A program made the translations under genes and the position numbers. From an uncultured beta proteobacterium (GTDB taxonomy: Bacteria > Pseudomonadota > Gammaproteobacteria > Burkholderiales > Burkholderiaceae): a stretch of 5,394 nucleotides of DNA. The stretch spans positions 1 through 5,394 of the forward strand of contig CAIYZI010000357.1 of assembly GCA_903930665.1 (NCBI GenBank), read 5' to 3'. Numbering within the stretch: position 1 is the stretch's first letter; every line of letters begins with the position of its first letter. The notes under the pieces are model-generated. The model was not told the origin of the DNA. It saw only the letters and a list, made by a program, of their open reading frames with translations, and made no database searches. Shown in pieces: positions 1 to 5,008 of the stretch.

Positions 1-293
1 ATCAGCCCCTTACTCAGCAGTACCGCATTTCATCTGAAGGTTTTGCGTTTTCCGCCAAAACACTTACTGAAGCTCTGCAGGCTGTTGGTAGCGTGGGGGG
101 GTGGCGTGTAATTGATAATACGCAAATTGATCCTAACAAGCCTTACACCGGTGGCTAGAGAATGACTTTGGATTTAAGTAAGCTGCCAAAACCATTTCAA
201 GTGAATGCCTTGAATAATCGCGATTGGAATGTATCTAGTGACTGGATACGATTTCCTTTCTTGCCTAACGGCGCCAACATCATTAAGCGATGA
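1..293 (+). pseudogene. DUF4390 domain protein, 3' part, interrupted by an in-frame TAG
   Basis: The 5' end lies outside the window. Reading codons from position 3 gives a peptide starting QPLTQQYRISSEGF and containing GGWRVIDNTQIDPNKPYTGG. It then meets TAG at 156-158 and continues in the same frame as RMTLDLSKLPKPFQVNALNN and RDWNVSSDWIRFPF to a TGA at 291-293. Both halves match what I recall of the C-terminus of DUF4390 proteins (a W-R-V-x-D segment, then LRMxLDxSxLPKPFQVNAL and RDWNxSSDW). The family usually has Leu where the TAG sits, so one TTG-to-TAG change would explain the break. TAG is the normal stop of both genes downstream, so recoding is unlikely. An ATG at 162 just after the stop could allow reinitiation of a 43-residue fragment. 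DUF4390 proteins commonly precede ntrY in Burkholderiaceae; their function is not established. The terminal TGA overlaps the ntrY ATG. A sequencing error is the main alternative. Confidence 0.75.
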
Positions 294-2617
294 AAAATTC
301 CGTAGCGGATTTGAAAGCGAGTCTTTTTGAAAAGCAAAAATGGAAGAGACGCGCCTTACCAATAGCCACAGCACTTATTGGGGCATTTGCATTATTGCTT
401 TTGATTCTTCTCTCAGTTGCTTCATCAAATACCCAGTTTTTCGATAATTACTTTATCTGGTTGTATGCAGCCAATGTAGTGATTGGCATTTGCCTAACCT
501 TGGTGATTTTGACTTTGGTGGTGGTCATTGCCATACGTTGGCATAAAGGGCGATTCGGCACCCGCTTAATCGCCAAGTTGGCAATGATTTTTGCTTTGGT
601 GGGTGTTGTGCCAGGCTTAATTTTGTATGGCGTCTCTTTGCAGTTTGTTTCACGTAGTATTGAAACTTGGTTTGACGTTAAAGTTGAATCTGCTCTCGAG
701 GCAGGCCTTGAGCTCGGGCGCGCAACTTTGCGCGCTTCTTTGCAAGAGCTGCAAGATGATGGGCGCATGGTGGTTGATCAGATTCAAGGCCTTCCAAATC
801 ATGCTAGTCCCGCAGAGCTAGCACTCTTACTCTCACGCTTACGTGATCAGCTTGGTGTTCAAGAAATTACGATTTTTAATGGCAGACAAACTGTCGTGGC
901 AAGTGCCAGTGGCGACGCGCTTCAAAGACCTGCTCAGGCTCCCAGTCAAGAGGTTATGCGACAGGTTTCTCAGTTAAAGGGCCAGGGTTTTATTGATGAA
1001 CCTCAAAATACATCAGGTTCACAGGCTTACACATTGCGAGTAGTTTTGCCTTTGATTAAGGAGCGCCCATCTACGGGCCGCGGTTTTGGGTTAAACCCCC
1101 AATTTCAGAAAGAGCTTTGGTATGTGCAAATCATTAAAGCCGTTCCTCAAGGCATTACAAAAAATACATTAGCAGTACAGGCAGCCTATAGTGACTATCA
1201 AGAAAAATCATTGGGTCGCACGGGTTTGCGAAAAATGTTTGTGGGCACGCTGACATTAACTCTTTTCTTTGCACTGTTTGTGGCGATTACTTTAGCCCTG
1301 CTGTTGGGGCGTCAACTTGCGCGACCTCTACTGATGCTGCTAAAGGGCACACAGGCCGTTGCACAGGGAGATCTATCCCCCAAGCCAGAACTCGATACTG
1401 GCGATGAGTTGGGGATGCTAACGCGTCAATTTAACGTCATGACTCGGCAGTTGGCAGATACTCGCACTTCCCTGCAAGAATCCAAATCATTTTTAGAGAC
1501 GGTTTTAGGAAATTTGACCGCTGGCGTTTGTATTTTTGATAAAAATTTCAATCTAGTTTCGAGCAATGCCGGAGCAGATCGAATCTTTTCAGAAGATTTA
1601 ACTAAGCTAGACGGGCGCCCTCTGAGTGATAGCTCGGCTCTCGTAGAGTTTGAGCAAGCCATTAAAGAAGGTTTTGCAACGATGAAGTTGGCCGTAGGCA
1701 GTGGAGTTTTGGCATCCACTTCTCAGAAATTAAGTGCTAAAAATGAAGGATCTGTCTGGCAAAAGCAGATCCAATTACATACTACAAATGAATTTGAGAA
1801 TGAGTTAGGCGTCACTTTGTTTGTGCGTGGAACCGAGCTAACCCCTGATTTGCGTATGGTGGTGTTTGATGACATTACTGATGTAGTGAGTGCGCAGCGC
1901 TCTATTGCCTGGAGTGAAGTAGCAAGAAGATTGGCGCATGAAATTAAAAACCCTCTGACCCCTATTCAGCTTTCTGCCGAAAGACTGCAGCATAAGCTTG
2001 CGGGTAAATTAAGTCCTGAGCAAGAGGAGATGATGAATCGAAGTACCGCCACGATTATTGGGCAGGTACAGGCCATGAAAGAAATGGTGAATGATTTCAG
2101 GGATTTTGCTAAGACGCCTACGCCGCAGCTAAAGTCGGTATCTGTAAATACCCTCACTCGAGAAATTTTGGGCCTGTATGAAGGCAGCCCTTTAAATACG
2201 CAACTTGATGATGAGTGCCCCAATATCATGGGGGACTCAACCCAACTGAGACAGGTCATTCATAACTTACTTCAAAATGCACAAGATGCCACTTTAGAAG
2301 GTAAGAGTCGCAATGCGCCAGTAGAGGTAAAAACGGAGTTGGTTCGCTATGGAGAGCTCAACGGTGTAGCGCAAAATGCAGTGCGATTAACAATAAGTGA
2401 TAGCGGTTCAGGATTTCCAGCTAAGATATTGGCAAGAGCGTTTGAGCCTTACATAACAACCAAGGCTAAGGGCACTGGTTTAGGTTTGGCGGTAGTAAAG
2501 AAAATCATTGAAGACCATGGCGCCAAAATCGAAGTTCGTAATCGTATGCAGGGAGATGAAGTGATTGGCGCACAAGTATCAATTTTGTTTATGAATCTTG
2601 CAAAAGAGGCAGCATAG
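290..2617 (+). CDS. ntrY: NtrY-type membrane sensor histidine kinase
   Basis: 775 residues, a usual length for NtrY. Three hydrophobic segments lie near the N-terminus (about 23-45, 54-83 and 95-118). A soluble, probably extracytoplasmic region of nearly 200 residues follows, then a fourth membrane segment (about 316-339), a HAMP linker (about 340-393), a PAS-like sensor region (about 398-525), the HisKA dimerisation domain and a HATPase domain. The H-box is RRLAHEIKNPLTPIQL with phosphoacceptor His550. The N-box is HNLLQNAQDA with Asn663. The G1 box is DSGSGF (704-709), the F-box is FEPYITTK and the G2 box is GTGLGL (728-733), so the kinase looks active. The NPLTPIQL extension is typical of NtrY. 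It should autophosphorylate and pass phosphate to the regulator encoded 2 bases downstream. In other proteobacteria NtrYX responds to nitrogen or redox state; the signal here is unknown. The ATG overlaps the upstream stop codon (ATGA) and has only a weak ribosome site, suggesting translational coupling. Confidence 0.93.
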   Translation: MKNSVADLKASLFEKQKWKRRALPIATALIGAFALLLLILLSVASSNTQFFDNYFIWLYAANVVIGICLTLVILTLVVVIAIRWHKGRFGTRLIAKLAMIFALVGVVPGLILYGVSLQFVSRSIETWFDVKVESALEAGLELGRATLRASLQELQDDGRMVVDQIQGLPNHASPAELALLLSRLRDQLGVQEITIFNGRQTVVASASGDALQRPAQAPSQEVMRQVSQLKGQGFIDEPQNTSGSQAYTLRVVLPLIKERPSTGRGFGLNPQFQKELWYVQIIKAVPQGITKNTLAVQAAYSDYQEKSLGRTGLRKMFVGTLTLTLFFALFVAITLALLLGRQLARPLLMLLKGTQAVAQGDLSPKPELDTGDELGMLTRQFNVMTRQLADTRTSLQESKSFLETVLGNLTAGVCIFDKNFNLVSSNAGADRIFSEDLTKLDGRPLSDSSALVEFEQAIKEGFATMKLAVGSGVLASTSQKLSAKNEGSVWQKQIQLHTTNEFENELGVTLFVRGTELTPDLRMVVFDDITDVVSAQRSIAWSEVARRLAHEIKNPLTPIQLSAERLQHKLAGKLSPEQEEMMNRSTATIIGQVQAMKEMVNDFRDFAKTPTPQLKSVSVNTLTREILGLYEGSPLNTQLDDECPNIMGDSTQLRQVIHNLLQNAQDATLEGKSRNAPVEVKTELVRYGELNGVAQNAVRLTISDSGSGFPAKILARAFEPYITTKAKGTGLGLAVVKKIIEDHGAKIEVRNRMQGDEVIGAQVSILFMNLAKEAA
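2602..2609 (+). promoter_or_regulatory. Ribosome binding site of the ntrX-like gene, inside the ntrY end
   Basis: A purine-rich AAAAGAGG at the very end of ntrY lies 10 bases before the ATG at 2620. It supports that start. The ntrY stop (TAG, 2615-2617) sits between the site and the ATG, so the two genes are probably co-transcribed and translationally linked. Confidence 0.5.
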
Positions 2618-2619
2618 GA

Positions 2620-3303
2620 ATGGCGAGTATTTTGGTGGTTGATGATGAGATGGGCATTCGCGAGCTTCTCAACGAGATTCTGACGGATGAGGGCCATACC
2701 GTCTATTCTGCCGAGAGTGCAATTCAGGCACGCACGATTCGTGAGCAAATGCGTCCCGATTTAGTATTGCTCGATATTTGGATGCCAGATACTGATGGCA
2801 TCACTTTGTTGAAAGAGTGGTCCAAAACAGGCCAACTCACTATGCCAGTTGTCATGATGTCTGGCCATGCAACGATTGATACTGCGGTAGAGGCAACTCG
2901 TATTGGGGCTTTGAATTTTCTAGAAAAGCCTATTGCTCTGCAAAAATTACTAAAGACGGTAAATAAGGCCTTAGAAAGTTCTCCTAAATTTATTGAGCCA
3001 GAAGAAGGCAGGTTTGCTCAAGCTATACCAACAGTCACAACAATGACTAGGGTTGCAGTAACTGAACCTGCACCTTTGTTGCAAGACGGGGAATTTATTA
3101 GTGGCATCGCGAAAACCTATTTTGATCTTCCTCTGCGTGAGGCTAGAGATTTATTTGAAAAAGCCTATTTTGAGCATCAAATGCAAATCATGGGCGGTAG
3201 CATGACAAAGATTTCGGAGTACACCGGTCTTGAGCGTACACATTTGTATCGGAAATTAAAGGCCTTGGGCATTGATACGTCACGCAATAAGAGCGAGTAC
3301 TAG
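2620..3303 (+). CDS. NtrX-like response regulator: REC plus Fis-type HTH, no AAA+ domain
   Basis: 227 residues. The N-terminal receiver domain (about 1-120) has the acidic pair Asp8/Asp9, phosphoacceptor Asp52 in LVLLDIWMPDTDG, Ser81 and the conserved Lys103 in LEKPI. A low-complexity linker (about 121-160) follows. The C-terminus is a Fis-type helix-turn-helix: PLREARDLFEKAYFEHQM, then GGSMTKISEYTGLERTHLYR and KLKALGI, as at the end of NtrC/NtrX proteins. A full NtrX is about 450 residues because an AAA+ sigma-54 activator module lies between these parts. Here that module is missing and the frame is clean across the linker, so this is not a visible frameshift. The protein should bind DNA when phosphorylated by the adjacent NtrY, but it should not drive sigma-54 open-complex formation. 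The layout resembles PrrA/RegA/ActR regulators, although the receiver and ntrY linkage point to NtrX. ntrX is the likely symbol in databases, but the different architecture leaves that open. Confidence 0.9.
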   Translation: MASILVVDDEMGIRELLNEILTDEGHTVYSAESAIQARTIREQMRPDLVLLDIWMPDTDGITLLKEWSKTGQLTMPVVMMSGHATIDTAVEATRIGALNFLEKPIALQKLLKTVNKALESSPKFIEPEEGRFAQAIPTVTTMTRVAVTEPAPLLQDGEFISGIAKTYFDLPLREARDLFEKAYFEHQMQIMGGSMTKISEYTGLERTHLYRKLKALGIDTSRNKSEY

Positions 3304-3472
3304 GTCAACCCCTTTGTTTTTAGTCTGATATTTTTTTTATAAGTAGCCAACAAACGTTGATTTATTGGGCAACCTTTATCTTTGGTGTGGATCAACCAAA
3401 TCTTTTCAAAATTCTTTTAAGTCCCAGAATATCAAGCTGAGAGCCTATTAAATACAGTTGTTTGTGCTTTTT
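3304..3472 (+). other. AT-rich spacer between the ntrX-like gene and the tRNA promoter
   Basis: No coding region is visible. A run of eight T residues (3331-3338) follows the stop codon by 27 bases, but no GC-rich stem precedes it, so I do not call a terminator. The only clear structure is an inverted repeat that starts at 3440 and is listed separately. Confidence 0.6.
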
Positions 3473-3485
3473 TCGACTAGGCTCT
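3440..3485 (+). repeat. 8-bp inverted repeat upstream of the tRNA-Phe promoter
   Basis: AGAGCCTA (3440-3447) and TAGGCTCT (3478-3485) are perfectly complementary across a 30-base loop that contains a T-run. AGC (3435-3437) and GCT (3487-3489) could extend the pairing past an internal mismatch. The right arm touches the tRNA -35 region. Its role is unknown; the loop is too long for a classical terminator. Confidence 0.45.
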
Positions 3486-3502
3486 GGCTGATTAGTTATA
3501 AT
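3473..3502 (+). promoter_or_regulatory. Promoter of tRNA-Phe
   Basis: A perfect -10 TATAAT (3497-3502) lies ten bases before the tRNA 5' end. A partial -35, TCGACT (3473-3478, four of six consensus bases), lies 18 bases upstream of it. This gives a very short leader, normal for a tRNA gene. Because the tRNA is broken after 38 bases, the promoter now points into the mobile element and towards the integrase gene. Confidence 0.6.
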
Positions 3503-3512
3503 TTCAAGTCTT

Positions 3513-3550
3513 GGCCTGGTAGCTCAGTCGGTAGAGCAGAGGATTGAAAA
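3513..3550 (+). tRNA. tRNA-Phe(GAA), 5' half only, cut in the anticodon loop
   Basis: The sequence matches tRNA positions 1-38. The acceptor 5' strand is GGCCTGG, followed by TA at 8-9. The D-stem GCTC pairs with GAGC around the D-loop AGTCGGTA. The 5' anticodon-stem strand is GAGGA, and the loop is TTGAAAA with anticodon GAA at 3546-3548. It closely resembles the E. coli tRNA-Phe 5' half. The next expected bases (TCCTC closing the stem) are replaced from 3551 by AAATATTTTT. No variable loop, T-arm or acceptor 3' strand is present anywhere downstream in the window. The transcript from here cannot form a tRNA. The 3' half is expected at the far end of the element. A working copy must exist either there or elsewhere in the genome. 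Confidence 0.88.
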
Positions 3551-3583
3551 AAATATTTTTCGATGTTTGACAGTGTTAAACAT
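3539..3583. other. Putative left attachment junction (attL)
   Basis: The host-like sequence ends at 3550, inside the 7-base anticodon loop. tRNA anticodon loops, flanked by the inverted stem arms, are a known crossover site for tyrosine recombinases. A 12-bp palindrome, AAAAATATTTTT (3549-3560), spans the break. Just beyond it ATGTTTGAC (3563-3571) and GTTAAACAT (3575-3583) form a 9-bp inverted repeat with one G-T pair and a 3-base loop. The exact crossover point cannot be fixed without the other junction or an empty site. Confidence 0.6.
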
Positions 3584-3604
3584 TAGCAAAAATCGCCTCT
3601 TCAC

Positions 3605-3639
3605 AGTGCTGTTCAATTCGCAGAAAAATCTGCGGCACT
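3605..3639 (+). repeat. Compound inverted repeat in the att-int leader
   Basis: CGCAGA (3619-3624) and TCTGCG (3629-3634) form a perfect 6-bp stem with an AAAA loop. Outside it AGTGC (3605-3609) pairs with GCACT (3635-3639), leaving a nine-base bulge on the left. It could be a structured leader of the integrase transcript or a binding site for integrase or an excision factor. Confidence 0.45.
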
Positions 3640-3676
3640 TAATAAAAAAATCACACACATCATTTTGTTCGCAGAA
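3617..3676 (+). repeat. Direct repeat pair TTCGCAGAA
   Basis: TTCGCAGAA occurs at 3617-3625 and again at 3668-3676, 51 bases apart, both between the junction and the integrase. The second copy also starts a small dyad, CGCA-GAACAT-TGCG. Short spaced direct repeats next to an att core are typical of integrase arm-type sites; this role is inferred. Confidence 0.4.
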
Positions 3677-3724
3677 CATTGCGTGGGATTTTGACAACGA
3701 TAAAAAATTAATCGTCGCACTTAA
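3635..3724 (+). repeat. Direct repeat pair GCACTTAA
   Basis: GCACTTAA occurs at 3635-3642 and 3717-3724. With the TTCGCAGAA pair it makes the leader a patchwork of interleaved direct repeats. In this AT-rich DNA one 8-base repeat could be chance, so it is only a candidate arm-type site. Confidence 0.3.
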
Positions 3725-3748
3725 ACGCAAGCGACAACATACTTGCGT
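3725..3748 (+). repeat. Inverted repeat just before the integrase start
   Basis: ACGCAAG (3725-3731) and CTTGCGT (3742-3748) are perfectly complementary across ten bases. The right arm ends two bases before the ATG at 3751, where a ribosome binding site would normally lie. It could be an operator for autoregulation or a hairpin that masks translation from the first ATG. Confidence 0.45.
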
Positions 3749-3750
3749 GT

Positions 3751-4965
3751 ATGTCATCACTACAACAATTATTTGCAACACAGTTTGACGCTAACGCTAT
3801 TAAACAAGTAAAGCTGATGGACGGCAAAGCCTTATTGTATAAGCGTCCGCAGTCGGTGCAGTGGCAAGTGCGATTTAAGTTAGCAAACAACAAGTGGCAC
3901 AGCACGACAACTAATACAGATGACATAGAGCAAGCAAAGATAAATGCAATTGCAATTATTGAGACAGTCAAAATAAAAACAGATGCAGGGTTGGCAATTA
4001 CAACGAAAACATTTAAGCAAATAGCATTAGACGAAATTGCGAATATGAGTAGTGCATTGAAGAACAACACTGGACGTCGTTGCTATCGCGATTACATCTT
4101 TGCAATCAATAAATATCTCATTCCGTTTTTTGGTGAATACGAAGTAGAAAAAATTACTGTTGAGATGCCCGGTGATTTTGAAAGTTGGCGAGTGGCAACG
4201 ATGGGAAAAATTCCTGTTGCAAGTACTAAGCGTAATCACGCAAGTGCATACATTCGCGTTATCAATTTGGCACGCGAGCGTGGTTGTGTTGCACACAATC
4301 GTGCTGTGCCGCTACTCGACAGCAAAGGCATACGCAGTCAGCCTCGCCCAGCCTTTAGTAAAGAAGAAATTATTGAGTTGATAAGTTATACAGAGACTTG
4401 GGTAAAGAGTAGCTACACAGAACGCACAAGACTTATGCGAACGCTATGCGTTGCATATATAGAGTTTTTGGTGAATACAGGAGTGCGGCACGGAACAGAA
4501 GCACTACGCTTGCGGTGGAAACACTTACAGTGGCATTGGATTGGCAATAAAAAATATTTACGTATTTGGGTGAGTGGCAAAACTGGTCCTCGCTATCTAA
4601 TCGCTAAGCACGAAGTAATAAAAGTATTTGAGCGTTTAATGCGTTGGCACAAGTTGGACTACACAAACTTAAATGGACTAATTGAAGCAAAGTTAGACAA
4701 AGCAATATTCTGTTTGCCTGACAACACGCAAATAAGCAATATGGAAAACATATTTAGGAATTTAATGGTGCGAAGCAGTATGCGTAAGGACAGTGGCGGA
4801 CTAAACAGAACGCTGTATAGCTTGCGTCATACCTATGCCACCTTTGCCTTAGCAAGTGGGATTGATATACATACGCTGGCACGGCAGATGGGAACAAGCG
4901 TAGGAATGATTGAACGACATTACAGCAAGATGACGGCTACGATGGCAGCAGAGAGATTGGCATAA
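3751..4965 (+). CDS. int: Tyrosine recombinase / site-specific integrase
   Basis: 404 residues, a normal length for an element integrase. An N-terminal arm-binding-like region (about 23-80, starting around LMDGKALLYKRP) is followed by a SAM-like core-binding domain (about 86-190) and the catalytic domain (about 200-404). The first catalytic Arg is R246 in NTGVRHGTEALRLRW. K277 in VSGKTGPRYL is the likely beta-hairpin Lys. The second Arg is R359 in YSLRHTYATFAL, and the nucleophile is Y391 in MIERHYSKM. The usual His before R359 is Tyr356 and the usual GH is GT (Thr382). I recall the YSLRHTYA / MGTS combination from many proteobacterial integrases, so it is probably active. The frame is closed upstream by TAA at 3709-3711. 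The first ATG (3751) has no visible ribosome site, so the ATG at 3817 (residue 23) is a real alternative. It should catalyse integration and, with a directionality factor, excision at tRNA-Phe. It is transcribed away from the tRNA half. Confidence 0.92.
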   Translation: MSSLQQLFATQFDANAIKQVKLMDGKALLYKRPQSVQWQVRFKLANNKWHSTTTNTDDIEQAKINAIAIIETVKIKTDAGLAITTKTFKQIALDEIANMSSALKNNTGRRCYRDYIFAINKYLIPFFGEYEVEKITVEMPGDFESWRVATMGKIPVASTKRNHASAYIRVINLARERGCVAHNRAVPLLDSKGIRSQPRPAFSKEEIIELISYTETWVKSSYTERTRLMRTLCVAYIEFLVNTGVRHGTEALRLRWKHLQWHWIGNKKYLRIWVSGKTGPRYLIAKHEVIKVFERLMRWHKLDYTNLNGLIEAKLDKAIFCLPDNTQISNMENIFRNLMVRSSMRKDSGGLNRTLYSLRHTYATFALASGIDIHTLARQMGTSVGMIERHYSKMTATMAAERLA

Positions 4966-5008
4966 CAATGTAATATTGGTTATCTGCTTACTTTTTGTAT
5001 ATGTAAAT

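Noticed and set aside
448..768. Antisense open frame inside ntrY, and similar ones elsewhere on the minus strand.
   Set aside because: They overlap well-supported genes and their products look like shadows with no recognisable domain or ribosome site.
3321..3340. Rho-independent terminator after the ntrX-like gene.
   Set aside because: A run of eight T is present but no GC-rich stem precedes it.
3567..3572. TTGACA as -35 of an integrase promoter (also at 3691-3696).
   Set aside because: No reasonable -10 hexamer lies 16-18 bases downstream of either copy.
3606..3623. GTTCAATTC (3611-3619) looks like a tRNA T-loop, which could be a degenerate 3' half of the tRNA.
   Set aside because: The flanking five bases do not pair as a T-stem, and neither the anticodon-stem closing strand nor an acceptor 3' strand follows.
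3513..3750. A group I intron in the tRNA anticodon loop.
   Set aside because: No intron core pairing was recognised, no 3' exon appears, and the following gene is a tyrosine integrase with its own repeats, which fits integration better.
4976..5003. Promoter for the gene at 5009 (TTGGTT and TATATG spaced by 16).
   Set aside because: The -35 matches only three consensus bases and the -10 would leave almost no leader.
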